Shown: piece after piece, positions 17,212 through 26,115 of the stretch
Layout of the letters: every line of letters begins with the position of its first letter
How positions within the stretch are numbered: the stretch's first letter is position 1
Source: Sphingobacteriales bacterium 50-39
GTDB lineage: Bacteria; Bacteroidota; Bacteroidia; Chitinophagales; Chitinophagaceae
Length of the DNA: 64,000 nt
NCBI GenBank assembly: GCA_001898505.1
Contig: MKTZ01000011.1
Location: forward strand, 434,001-498,000
Direction of reading: 5' to 3'
Notes under the pieces: model-generated
Told to the model about the DNA's origin: nothing
Seen by the model: the letters and a program-made list of their open reading frames with translations, nothing else
Databases searched by the model: none
Program-made: the position numbers and the translations under genes

Positions 17212-18735
17212 CTATGCCTGGCTCAGAGGGGAAATGAGCGCGCAGATCTCTTCAATATACCTTCTGTCATTAGACAGCCGCGGCACTTTGTGCTGGCCGC
17301 CGAGCTTGCCTTTGCTTTTCAGCCAGGTGGTGAATACGCCTTTGTCCAGTGCATGGAGTATGGGAGCACGGAGGGCGATATTCTTATGCCGCTTGGCCTC
17401 GTAGTCGCTGTTGATACTTTGCAGGGCCATATCCAGCTGGTAGGTGAACTGTTCCAGGCTGGCGGGCTCTTTTTCAAATTCTATCAGCCATTCGTGGGCG
17501 CCATTGCCCTGGTCGTTAAAATAAACGGGCGCTGCGGTATAATCATTAACCACCGCACCGGTGTTCTGGCAGGCGATGGCGATGGCCTTATCGGTATTGT
17601 CTACGATGACCTCTTCACCAAAGGCGTTGATAAAATGCTTCAACCTTCCGCTGACTTTGATACGGAAGGGGTATTTGGACGTGAACTGGATGGTATCGCC
17701 CAGCAAGTATCTCCAAAGTCCGCCGTTGGTGTTGATGACCAATGCATAATTCTTTCCCAGCTCCACATCGGTGAGGCCGATGGTCTCGGGGTTGGGTTTG
17801 CCATATTCCTCTACAGGCATAAATTCCATAAAGATGCCATGGTCCAAAAACAGCAGCATGCCATCGTCGTTGGGACTGGCCTGGGCCGCAAAGAACCCTT
17901 CGCTGGCATTGTACATGTCAAGGTAATGGACGTCTTTTCCGATGAGCTTTTTGAATTGCTCCTGGTAGGGGGTAAAAGATACTCCGCCATGAATATACAG
18001 TTCCAGCGATGGCCACACTTGAGCCAACGTGGATTTGCCCGTGATCTCCAATATTCTTCTGATCAATACCAGCGTCCAGGTAGGTACGCCTGAGATGGAG
18101 GTTACGTTTTCTGCGATCGTATTACGAGCTAACCTTTCGATCTTATCTTCCCATTCGTCCAGGAGGGCAATGCTCAGCTCGGGTGTTCGGATCCAATGAC
18201 CCCAGAAAGGGGAGTTTTGTAAGAGCACGGCGCTGAGGTCCCCATAGTGTACGTCGTCATTCACCTGGTGGACGGTATGGCTTCCCCCGATGACGAGGCC
18301 TTTGCCTGTCAGCAGGTCGGAGTCGGGATTGAAATTATAATACATGGTCAGCACGTCCTTGGCGCCTTTGTAGTGGCAGTCCTTCAGGCTGTCTTCGCTG
18401 ACGGGAATGAACTTGCTCTTGTCGCTGGTGGTGCCGCTGCTTTTGGCAAACCAGTTGACGGGGGTATTCCAGAGGATATTCTCCTCCCCATTCATGATGC
18501 GCTGGATATAGGGCTTCAGGTCGTCGTATTCATGGATGGGAACGGCCTGTTTGAACTCCCGGATCGAGAAGATCTTTGAGAAGTTGTATTTCCGGCCAAA
18601 TTCGGTATACTGGGCAGACGTTACGAGATGTTGCAGGACTTCGCGTTGCGTTGCCACCGGATGGTGCATCCACTGTTCGATGCGCCAAAGCCGGAACCTG
18701 GCAAGTCTTGATATGGCAGGGCTAAGAAGTCTCAT
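17212..18735 (-). CDS. GH3 family acyl-acid-amido synthetase-like protein
   Basis: 507 residues. 'FAKSSGTTSDKSKFIPVS' is the ATP/AMP-binding motif of the GH3 branch of adenylating enzymes. 'YNASEGFFA' is the second nucleotide motif, and 'LINTNGGLWRYLLGDTIQF' the third. Plant homologues conjugate amino acids to acyl acids by adenylation; the substrate of the Bacteroidota members is not established to my knowledge. Cytosolic. Minus-strand 'TATTTTG' about 35 bases upstream may be its -7 box. Confidence 0.88.
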   Translation of the reverse strand: MRLLSPAISRLARFRLWRIEQWMHHPVATQREVLQHLVTSAQYTEFGRKYNFSKIFSIREFKQAVPIHEYDDLKPYIQRIMNGEENILWNTPVNWFAKSSGTTSDKSKFIPVSEDSLKDCHYKGAKDVLTMYYNFNPDSDLLTGKGLVIGGSHTVHQVNDDVHYGDLSAVLLQNSPFWGHWIRTPELSIALLDEWEDKIERLARNTIAENVTSISGVPTWTLVLIRRILEITGKSTLAQVWPSLELYIHGGVSFTPYQEQFKKLIGKDVHYLDMYNASEGFFAAQASPNDDGMLLFLDHGIFMEFMPVEEYGKPNPETIGLTDVELGKNYALVINTNGGLWRYLLGDTIQFTSKYPFRIKVSGRLKHFINAFGEEVIVDNTDKAIAIACQNTGAVVNDYTAAPVYFNDQGNGAHEWLIEFEKEPASLEQFTYQLDMALQSINSDYEAKRHKNIALRAPILHALDKGVFTTWLKSKGKLGGQHKVPRLSNDRRYIEEICALISPLSQA

Positions 18736-18808
18736 ACAGTGTGTTCGGAGGTAAATTAAGGAAAATAGGCAAAATACCGGGCGGCGCTAGTAGCTTATTT
18801 TAGGGCTA

Positions 18809-20008
18809 CTACATAACTTCCTGGAAGGCCGGATTTTTCACGTATAGGAGGAGTTTATCCAACAGCTGTTTGTTATCCGTCAGGTGGTCCTTGAACTGTT
18901 CCAGGCGGCTCCAGTTACCCCAGGCCCCAAAGACAGGCCCATCGCCTCCGGCGATATCGTCGAGGGTCTCACCGGGAGCGAAATAATCACGGGCGTTAAG
19001 CACTTTCAGTTGACTGGCGACTTCGGTGATCTTTGGCTGCTGCTGCTCTTTCCCATAGGTGATCAGGGATTCTTTTATCTCCTTGAAAAACCGGGTATAA
19101 TCGTCAAAATCAACATCCTGGCTGTCGGTGTCATGGCCCTTTATAGCGGACTGAAGAATGGTGTCTGTGTCACGAATGAGGTATTCCAGGGACTGCTGCA
19201 TTTTTTCCGGATGGATAATTCCGGGGGTGGGGGGCATTTCCTGCAGACCCATGCGTGCTTCTTCGTGCAGATAGTCCTTCCGCCTGAGTTCGAAATTCCT
19301 TCCCAGATAGAGACGGCGTACCTGTTCGTCCTCGGCCAGTTCTTCGGCTGTGCCGTGCTTAAATATTTTTCCGTCAATGAGAAGATAAGCCCTGTCACAA
19401 ATGGAAAGGGTCTCATTTACATTGTGGTCGGTGATCAGGATGCCGATGTTCCTAAATTTCAAGCGGGCCACTACGGTCTGTATATCCTCTACTGCAATGG
19501 GGTCGACACCGGCAAAAGGTTCGTCGAGCAGGATGAATTTGGGGTCAACGGCAAGCGCCCTGGCAATTTCGGTACGTCTTCTTTCACCACCGCTGAGGGA
19601 GTCCCCATTGTTCTTCCGTACGTGGTGGAGATGGAACTCGTCGAGGAGGGATTCCAATTTATCCTTTTGTTCGGCCCGGGTGAGCTTTGTCATTTCGAGC
19701 ACTGCCTTAAGATTATCCTCCACGCTCAGCTTCCGGAATACCGAAGCCTCCTGGGGCAGATAGCCAATCCCCATCTGAGCCCTCTTATACATGGGCATCC
19801 GGGTGATATCCACGTTGTCTAAAAATACCTGACCGGAGTCAGGCTTGATGAGTCCAACCACCATATAGAAAGTGGTGGTCTTTCCGGCCCCATTGGGCCC
19901 CAACAATCCTACTATCTCCCCTTGTTCCAGATTGACGGAGACATGATTTACCACGGTACGGTTCCGATAGCTCTTTACAAGATCTTGTGAGTGAATGGTC
20001 AGGCTCAT
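18809..20008 (-). CDS. lptB: LPS export ABC transporter ATP-binding protein with C-terminal extension
   Basis: 399 residues. Residues 1-245 are a complete LptB: Walker A 'GPNGAGKTT', Q-loop 'YLPQEAS', signature 'LSGGERRR', Walker B '[10 protein letters not shown]' and H-loop 'ITDHNV'. LptB powers extraction of lipopolysaccharide from the inner membrane with LptFGC. After about residue 250 comes a further 150-residue helical, acidic extension ('[19 protein letters not shown]...') absent from E. coli LptB. I cannot name that domain. 'GAACTTTG' (20021-20014) five bases before the ATG may be a weak leaderless promoter. Confidence 0.92.
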   Translation of the reverse strand: MSLTIHSQDLVKSYRNRTVVNHVSVNLEQGEIVGLLGPNGAGKTTTFYMVVGLIKPDSGQVFLDNVDITRMPMYKRAQMGIGYLPQEASVFRKLSVEDNLKAVLEMTKLTRAEQKDKLESLLDEFHLHHVRKNNGDSLSGGERRRTEIARALAVDPKFILLDEPFAGVDPIAVEDIQTVVARLKFRNIGILITDHNVNETLSICDRAYLLIDGKIFKHGTAEELAEDEQVRRLYLGRNFELRRKDYLHEEARMGLQEMPPTPGIIHPEKMQQSLEYLIRDTDTILQSAIKGHDTDSQDVDFDDYTRFFKEIKESLITYGKEQQQPKITEVASQLKVLNARDYFAPGETLDDIAGGDGPVFGAWGNWSRLEQFKDHLTDNKQLLDKLLLYVKNPAFQEVM

Positions 20009-20056
20009 GGCCCCAAAGTTCCATATAAACCTGTAATATTCACGTCAAAAAACCGT

Positions 20057-20123
20057 TATTTTGCTCACAAAATGGGTGAGTTGTGACCCGGAATACCGGT
20101 GGCGGCCCATAACACTCTGATTT
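20057..20123 (+). promoter_or_regulatory. metF promoter and short structured leader
   Basis: TATTTTG at 20057-20063 resembles other -7 boxes here. The 60-nt leader then holds overlapping inverted repeats: TCACAA/TTGTGA, CTCAC/GTGAG, and CCGG-AATA-CCGG. It also contains a four-codon ORF (ATG, three codons, TGA). No known SAM riboswitch consensus is visible. Regulation by this leader is only a possibility. Confidence 0.3.
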
Positions 20124-21077
20124 ATGAAGGTTATAGAACATATACAGCAGGCGAAAGACACATTAGTTTCATTTGAGATCTTACCCCCCCTGAAAGGAAG
20201 GACGATCAATTCAATATACGAGCATCTCGACCCTTTAATGGCATTCAAGCCGGCCTTTATCAACGTGACCTACCATCGCAGCGAGAGCATGTTCAAAAAG
20301 AAGGCGGATGGCACCTTTGAAAAGGTCGAGGTCCGCAAGCGGCCAGGTACGGTAGGTATTTGCGCGGCGATCATGGGCCATTACCGGGTGGATGCGGTAC
20401 CGCACCTCATCTGCGGCGGTTTCGCCAAGCGGGAAACCGAGGATGCCCTGATAGACCTCCACTTCCTTGGCATTGATAACGTGCTGGTACTGAGGGGTGA
20501 TGCGGCTAAGAATGAAAGCTCCTTCGAGCCGGAGCCGGACGGGCACCGCTATGCCATCGACCTGCTGAAGCAGGTGGTATGCCTCAATCACGGCATGTAT
20601 CTCGAAGAAGATATCAAGAATGGGGGCAAGACCAATTTCTGCATTGGCGTCGCTGGCTATCCGGAGAAGCATTTCGAAGCGCCCAACCTGGACACGGATA
20701 TGATGTACCTGAAGGCTAAGGTAGAGGCGGGCGCTGAATATATCACCACGCAGATGTTCTTCGACAATCAGAAATATTTTGATTTTGTAAGACTATGCAG
20801 GGAACAGGGCATCAACGTTCCTGTCATACCGGGTCTGAAACCCATCACCAACCGCAAGCAGCTGAGCATGTTGCCGAAGGTCTTCCATGTGGACCTTCCC
20901 ACGGAGCTTTCCAATGAGATCCTGAAATGCAAGACGGATGAAGAAGTTGAAAAGGTTGGGGAGGAATGGCTGATCCACCAGAGCAGGGAATTGAAGAAAG
21001 CGGGCGTGCCGGTGCTTCATTACTATACGCTGGGCAAGCCCAAGGTCATCGAGAACGTGGTAAAGGCGGTATTTTAA
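20124..21077 (+). CDS. metF: methylenetetrahydrofolate reductase
   Basis: 317 residues, FAD-dependent MetF type. 'TLVSFEILPPLKGRTI' holds the conserved Glu, 'FINVTYHRS' follows, 'NVLVLRGDAAKN' is the folate/FAD motif, 'FCIGVAGYPEKH' another family signature, and 'ITTQMFFDNQKYFDFV' closes the active site. It makes 5-methyltetrahydrofolate for methionine synthesis in the cytosol. Length fits the bacterial enzyme (about 300). Single gene, convergent with the isomerase gene. Confidence 0.95.
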   Translation: MKVIEHIQQAKDTLVSFEILPPLKGRTINSIYEHLDPLMAFKPAFINVTYHRSESMFKKKADGTFEKVEVRKRPGTVGICAAIMGHYRVDAVPHLICGGFAKRETEDALIDLHFLGIDNVLVLRGDAAKNESSFEPEPDGHRYAIDLLKQVVCLNHGMYLEEDIKNGGKTNFCIGVAGYPEKHFEAPNLDTDMMYLKAKVEAGAEYITTQMFFDNQKYFDFVRLCREQGINVPVIPGLKPITNRKQLSMLPKVFHVDLPTELSNEILKCKTDEEVEKVGEEWLIHQSRELKKAGVPVLHYYTLGKPKVIENVVKAVF

Positions 21078-21120
21078 GACCCGGTGGACAAGGGCTTTGG
21101 CCCGGACCCGCGACTGGTGA

Positions 21121-23058
21121 CTATTTTGGAAGGCTGGCGAATACTTTTTCATCCACGGCCACGGGGTATTTCTTTCTCAACCCAGCTATCCATTCATCTT
21201 CCAGCCACGTCTGATAGTCATTGATGACAAATCCTCTCGCATCCCTGTAATTACGCGGGCTGCGTCCTGGGTATACATTCAGTATATAAGCAAAGCTGAT
21301 GGTATTATCTCCTTTGTTGACTACATCGGGTGTCAGCGTATTTGGGCCGGGAGTAATTTTTTCCAGGGTGGGTATCTGGGAGATCTCGTATCTGCCGGAG
21401 TCGGCCTGTATGGTGGTCCCGATGCTGTCAGTGTATCTTCTCCAGTCATTGGGGTTGGCGGCTATATGTGTACGCAGGGTCTGTCCGGTGCGTTCGTTGC
21501 TGCAGGTGAACAGAAGGGCGTCTGCGCTGGATTCCCACCAATATTTATTCTGGTGCGCGTCGTAATATTTATGAAGCCCGGCGCTGTCGGTGGAGGCCTT
21601 GTCCCAAACTTTTCGCTGCATGACCTCGAAGAGAAGGTTGCCCTCTTTGAACTCGGTGAGCTGAAATGCAAAATCCTTATTGTATTCTTCCAGGTGCATA
21701 CGGTAATAATCCATGGCGGTCCTGCCAATGAACTGATCGAAAAGGGCTTTATTGGATAAGTTCCGGGCCCTGCCTGACCCCTTGACGACGCGGACATAGT
21801 CCAGCCAGTTCTGTACCCGAAACTCTTGTTGCGGGAAGCTGAGCAGGACAGAGGAAGTGCTTAGACTGCGATAGGAGCCAAGACCCATATTCTTCATGGC
21901 GCTGTCTGTAAAAGCCCAGAGCTCGGGTTCGGAGAAGTCGGATCTTCTCATGCCTGTCTGCTGATAGATACGATGAAGCAACACTTGTCTGGATATCTCG
22001 GCCCTTCCGTCGGATGCTACCTGTTGCTTTATCTGGGCTGCTGTCTCCTGATCGAATGTTTTGGGGAAAGGGGTTCGTCCCAATCGCTTGATGATATGAT
22101 ATCCAAAAGATGTGGCGAAGGGCCGGCTGATGACGCCATCCTTGTCCAATGCAAAGGCGGTTGCTTCAAATGCAGAGTCATAACGGCCAATCCCAAATTC
22201 GGGCAGCTCGCCGCCACTCTGATAAGAGAGATTGTCTCCGCTGTATGTCTTTGCCAACTGTGCAAAATCCCCACCTTTTTGCAGCAGGTTATAAATGGAG
22301 TCAGCTCTGCGACGGCTGTCCTCTTTGGCGGCAGCGGTGGCGTTGGGTGGGAAGGAGATCAGTATCTGGGCTGCCCGCATCTTTCCCAGGGCCCGGCGCT
22401 CACCCAGGTTTTTAAAGATATGATACCCCCCCCGGCTGTGATAGGGTTTGGATATCTGACCCTCGGGAGTGGAGTAAGCCAGCGTCTCCAGCTCATAAGG
22501 CAGGGTGAACAGCGTGATATAGCCGATGTCGCCTCCATTGCTCTTTACGGAGGGGTCTTCGGACCACATAATGGCGGCTTCGGAAAACTTCTTTCCTTTT
22601 TTTAGGGCATTATAGGCTGTCAGGACCTTTTGATAGGCTTTTGAAGTGTCGGCGGGATCGCTGCCCGCGGGCAAGGCGATAAAGATATGTGCGAGGTGAA
22701 TGTCTTTTTGTCCACGGGTGAACGCTTCATTTACCAGCTTGTCCAGGCTGGCATCGTCCTTCATATAGGAGTCGGCCACCTGCTGGCGGAAGTTCTGCAG
22801 TTCGGACCGCTGGTTGGCCAATGTATCCAATTGCATATCCAGGGCTGCCCGCACTTTCAATTTGTATCGAATATATAATTCCAGGTAATCCCGATAGGAC
22901 CGCTCTGTAGGCTTTTCATTCGCACTATTCTTGTTATATGCTTTCAGGAAATCCTCTTTGCTGACGCCTCTGCCATCGTAGGTGAAGAGCGTTTGAGCAG
23001 AAAGGGCAGATGAGAGGAACAGGAAAAAAACTATCAATCTTACAACATGACCATTCAT
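21121..23058 (-). CDS. periplasmic peptidyl-prolyl isomerase, two parvulin domains
   Basis: 645 residues from 'MNGHVVRLIVFFLFLSSALS'; a second ATG four codons earlier (23070) would overlap the upstream gene by 11 bases. A signal peptide precedes a helical chaperone-like region (about 25-110). Two parvulin (PpiC) domains follow, one around 115-225 ('DIGYITLFTLPYELE', 'GGYHIFK') and one around 230-335 ('GGELPEFGIGRYDSAFE', 'FGYHIIKRLG'). The C-terminal 300 residues are helical and unique. The layout is SurA-like, so a role in outer-membrane protein folding is likely. Same operon as the TlpA-like gene. Confidence 0.87.
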   Translation of the reverse strand: MNGHVVRLIVFFLFLSSALSAQTLFTYDGRGVSKEDFLKAYNKNSANEKPTERSYRDYLELYIRYKLKVRAALDMQLDTLANQRSELQNFRQQVADSYMKDDASLDKLVNEAFTRGQKDIHLAHIFIALPAGSDPADTSKAYQKVLTAYNALKKGKKFSEAAIMWSEDPSVKSNGGDIGYITLFTLPYELETLAYSTPEGQISKPYHSRGGYHIFKNLGERRALGKMRAAQILISFPPNATAAAKEDSRRRADSIYNLLQKGGDFAQLAKTYSGDNLSYQSGGELPEFGIGRYDSAFEATAFALDKDGVISRPFATSFGYHIIKRLGRTPFPKTFDQETAAQIKQQVASDGRAEISRQVLLHRIYQQTGMRRSDFSEPELWAFTDSAMKNMGLGSYRSLSTSSVLLSFPQQEFRVQNWLDYVRVVKGSGRARNLSNKALFDQFIGRTAMDYYRMHLEEYNKDFAFQLTEFKEGNLLFEVMQRKVWDKASTDSAGLHKYYDAHQNKYWWESSADALLFTCSNERTGQTLRTHIAANPNDWRRYTDSIGTTIQADSGRYEISQIPTLEKITPGPNTLTPDVVNKGDNTISFAYILNVYPGRSPRNYRDARGFVINDYQTWLEDEWIAGLRKKYPVAVDEKVFASLPK

Positions 23059-23059
23059 A

Positions 23060-24502
23060 TTATTTTCCATTGTGCAATTTCAGGTTTATTACTTCATCCA
23101 ACTGCTGATAGGAAAGTTTTTTGGCAATGATACGCTTGTCCTTATCCAGCAAATAAAGCATCGGCGTTTGGTATACGTCATATAATTGGCGATAGCTCGC
23201 CTGACCCGCAGCCTCTACGGAATCCTGGTGAGCTTTGGTCTCATAAACGTGTATCCAGTCCTTTAAATTGTGATCCTTAATGAATTGCAGCCAGGCTTCC
23301 TTTCCGCCATCCACCATGACGCCGTATAATTTTACCCCTTCCTGTTTCCATTTGGCCTGGAAGATGGAGTCCACTTTGGGGACTGTCTCCTTGCAATGCC
23401 CGCAGGTGGCATCCCAGAAGCAGATGACAACAAAAGGCGCATTTATTTCATACAGGGGGTGGGACATGTTGAGTGTATCCACCATTTCGAGATTGGCGGC
23501 GGGCTGTCCGATGAGGTTTGCCATGAGGCTATAGGCCCTGTTGTTAAGATATGTTCTGTATTTGTCGGTGAAGAACTCGGCTTGACCTGTGTTGATATAC
23601 TTTTCAAAAAGATGGACGAATACGGCATCCTGTCCCATGTATTCGGGGTTCACATATTTCTGGACAAAATAAACGAGCAGGTACTGGAACATGGGTTTGC
23701 TGACCCTGGCCTGCAGGAGCATCATGTCGGCCTCCCTTTCGATGGAGTCGACCTGGGGGGAGACGAGGTCCTTGAAATATTTGTCCAGCCGGGGTTCAAA
23801 GACGGGTGTACGGGTGAGTCTATCGTCCGTGAAATCTATGCTGTCCCAATAGTGGGCTTTGAAATAATGATACGGGAAAAGGCTGTCCACCGCTCGGCCG
23901 CCAGTCTTTGGGGTGGGTGGGACCACGGGTTCTTTCATGACATAAAAGAGGGCGGTGAGCAGGGAGTGAGGGTATTTGGAAATAATCCGCTGGCGGTATT
24001 GCTGGACCTCGTCATTGAGGGTTTTTATCTTATCCCTTATGCGGATCGAGTCCTTCCTGTCGTGCGTGGTTGTCAGCTCTTTCTGGCTGGCGACGATGTC
24101 CGAACCCTTTTTGTTGGTAAAAACGGTGTATTCATGGAAGAGGGTGTTGTCGGGGGAGCCGGTGAAGGCGATGCTGCCGGGCAGGCTGGTGGTGTCGGCC
24201 GAAAGGGAGAAATGCTGCTGGCTGTCTAAAAGCATCTCGAAGAGAATGGTCCTGGAGGGGGATACGATGAAATAGACACCGCCTGTGAGCTTTTCTTTAC
24301 CCGCGAAGTGTCCGGTGCTGTTCTCGTCCAGGATGGTGGAGTCGGCGACTGCCTTGATCTTGCCATAATAGTAGCCCAGATATATTTTGCTGTTCTTATA
24401 TGGCTTTAGTGTGACCTGGATGTCATACGCGTTCTGAGCTTGGGCGGCGTTCAAAAGGCACAAACAGGTTGTCAGGGACAATAGGATTTTATTCATACGC
24501 AT
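23060..24502 (-). CDS. TlpA-like thioredoxin-fold protein with DUF4369-type N-terminal domain
   Basis: 480 residues. Signal peptide to about residue 22 ('LLNAAQAQ'). Residues 25-130 resemble DUF4369 ('DIQVTLKPYKNSKIYLGYYYG' is the usual first strand pair). A helical middle resembling DUF5106 follows (about 140-330). The thioredoxin domain (about 335-475) has 'FWDATCGHCKETVPK' with active-site Cys-Gly-His-Cys. A periplasmic disulfide oxidoreductase of the kind abundant in Bacteroidota. It overlaps the start region of the SurA-like isomerase gene, and a joint role in envelope protein maturation is plausible. Confidence 0.87.
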   Translation of the reverse strand: MRMNKILLSLTTCLCLLNAAQAQNAYDIQVTLKPYKNSKIYLGYYYGKIKAVADSTILDENSTGHFAGKEKLTGGVYFIVSPSRTILFEMLLDSQQHFSLSADTTSLPGSIAFTGSPDNTLFHEYTVFTNKKGSDIVASQKELTTTHDRKDSIRIRDKIKTLNDEVQQYRQRIISKYPHSLLTALFYVMKEPVVPPTPKTGGRAVDSLFPYHYFKAHYWDSIDFTDDRLTRTPVFEPRLDKYFKDLVSPQVDSIEREADMMLLQARVSKPMFQYLLVYFVQKYVNPEYMGQDAVFVHLFEKYINTGQAEFFTDKYRTYLNNRAYSLMANLIGQPAANLEMVDTLNMSHPLYEINAPFVVICFWDATCGHCKETVPKVDSIFQAKWKQEGVKLYGVMVDGGKEAWLQFIKDHNLKDWIHVYETKAHQDSVEAAGQASYRQLYDVYQTPMLYLLDKDKRIIAKKLSYQQLDEVINLKLHNGK

Positions 24503-24530
24503 GTAAAAATAGCTATTAGACGAGACATTG

Positions 24531-24538
24531 TATCTTTG
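24531..24538 (+). promoter_or_regulatory. -7 box abutting the rlmD start
   Basis: TATCTTTG, a full match to TAnnTTTG, with exactly four bases between it and GTG 24543. The same four-base distance is seen at fabG. This implies a leaderless mRNA beginning at the start codon. Confidence 0.5.
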
Positions 24539-24542
24539 CGCG

Positions 24543-25949
24543 GTGCGAAAAAAACATAAAAATGTAATTCTGAAGCAGGTGCTGGTGGAGGACTATGCAG
24601 CTGAGGGCAAATCGCTGGCCAGGGTGGACGGGAAGGTCATCTTTATAGAAAATGCCATACCAGGGGACGTTGTGGATATCAGGCTGGGGAAGAATAAGAA
24701 GGACTGGGCCGAAGGTTTTGTCACCGGCTGGCACAAATATTCTCCCGACAGGGTAGAGCCGTTCTGCTCCCATTTCGGGGTTTGCGGCGGCTGTCGCTGG
24801 CAAATGCTACCCTATCCCAAACAATTGGAATACAAGCAAAAACAGGTGGTGGATAATCTTCAGCGCATCGGCAAGGTTGAGCTGCCGCCTATCCAGCCTA
24901 TCCTGGGCGCGGAGCAGTCTACCCGGTATAGAAATAAGATCGAATACACTTTTTCCAGCAGGCGGTTCCTCCTGCCGGGGGAATTGCACAATCCTGATAT
25001 AACTTCCGAGCAGAATGTGGCGGGCTTCCACGCCAGGGGGCTTTTTGACAAAGTGGTCGATATCCAGACCTGTCATTTGCAGGAAGAGCCTACGAACCAG
25101 CTGCGGCTGGCGGTAAGGGTCTTTGCGCTGAGCCGTAATTTTTCTTTTTATGATATAAAATCTCATCAGGGCTGGCTGCGTACCATGCAGGTGCGTATCT
25201 GTACGACGGGTGAGGTCATGGTCAATATCGTATTTGGTCATGAGGACGAATCTGCCCGGGAGGCTTTGCAGGAGCATATCCTTCGGCAGTTTCCGGGACT
25301 GACCACGCTGCTTTATACGATCAATCCCAAATGGAATGACAGTATCACGGATCTGGAGCCGCGTGTAGTACATGGGAAGGGGTATGTGATCGAAAAGTTG
25401 GAAGATTTTCGGTTCAAGGTGGGGCCCAAATCCTTTTTCCAGACGAATACACGTCAGGGGGAAAGGCTTTACCAGGTGACCAGGGAATTTGCCGGGCTGA
25501 CGGGCAGCCAGACGGTATATGATCTTTATTGCGGAACGGGGAGCATCGGCATTTTTGTCAGCAGACAGGCTGCCCGGGTCATTGGCGTGGAGGTGATCCC
25601 CGAAGCTATCGAGGATGCCCGGGAAAATGCGGAGCTCAATGGTATCCGGCATGCCCGATTTTTCTCAGGGGATGTGGCGGAGATCTGTAATGACGGGTTC
25701 TTTTCAGCGGAAGGCCGTCCGGATGTCATCATTACGGACCCGCCGAGGGCCGGCATGCATGAAAAGCTGGTTAGGAAGATACTGGATATGGAGGCTGAGA
25801 CTGTTGTCTACGTTAGTTGTAATCCTGCCACCCAGGCCAGGGACCTGCAACTGCTGGATGAAAAATATGCTGTTACCCGTGTCCAGCCGGTGGATATGTT
25901 CCCGCATACGCATCATATTGAGAATATCGTACAGCTAAAGAAAAGATGA
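24543..25949 (+). CDS. rlmD: 23S rRNA (uracil-5-)-methyltransferase, RlmD type
   Basis: 468 residues from GTG 24543 ('MRKKHKNVILKQVLVEDYA'); the frame is open to a TTG at 24528, but that lies inside the promoter box. The N-terminal TRAM-like domain covers residues 8-65. Cys residues in 'CSHFGVCGGCRW' plus one in 'IQTCHLQEEP' are the [4Fe-4S] ligands. The SAM fold shows 'YDLYCGTGSIGIF'; 'ITDPPRAGMH' and catalytic Cys in 'YVSCNPATQARD' are definitive for the RlmD/TrmA family. It methylates U in 23S rRNA; which position is not decidable by eye. Confidence 0.93.
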   Translation: MRKKHKNVILKQVLVEDYAAEGKSLARVDGKVIFIENAIPGDVVDIRLGKNKKDWAEGFVTGWHKYSPDRVEPFCSHFGVCGGCRWQMLPYPKQLEYKQKQVVDNLQRIGKVELPPIQPILGAEQSTRYRNKIEYTFSSRRFLLPGELHNPDITSEQNVAGFHARGLFDKVVDIQTCHLQEEPTNQLRLAVRVFALSRNFSFYDIKSHQGWLRTMQVRICTTGEVMVNIVFGHEDESAREALQEHILRQFPGLTTLLYTINPKWNDSITDLEPRVVHGKGYVIEKLEDFRFKVGPKSFFQTNTRQGERLYQVTREFAGLTGSQTVYDLYCGTGSIGIFVSRQAARVIGVEVIPEAIEDARENAELNGIRHARFFSGDVAEICNDGFFSAEGRPDVIITDPPRAGMHEKLVRKILDMEAETVVYVSCNPATQARDLQLLDEKYAVTRVQPVDMFPHTHHIENIVQLKKR

Positions 25950-26051
25950 CCGGGTGCCCGGCATTGGGGTTATTGGGAATAAATTAACAGATTAGACAGC
26001 AATGCCGCGATTTTTGGAGTGTTAAATAGTAATTTGCGCTGATAGGCGCCT

Positions 26052-26078
26052 GACCAAGTCGGCGGAGCCGACTTGGTC
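26052..26078. other. 12-bp perfect inverted repeat upstream of a rhomboid gene
   Basis: Arms GACCAAGTCGGC (26052-26063) and GCCGACTTGGTC (26067-26078) flank GGA. There is no T run, and the next gene starts 37 bases later. It could end rlmD transcription or act as a leader structure or operator of the rhomboid gene. Confidence 0.5.
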
Positions 26079-26115
26079 GCCGAAGAGGGCAGTTAAACAA
26101 TAAGAATTTAAGAAT

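Noticed and set aside
18884-19822. 312-codon plus-strand frame opposite lptB
   Set aside because: Shadow of lptB; low-complexity hydrophobic translation with no family features.
20072-20086. Four-codon ORF before metF as a regulatory peptide
   Set aside because: Too short to judge and without codons related to methionine; probably chance.
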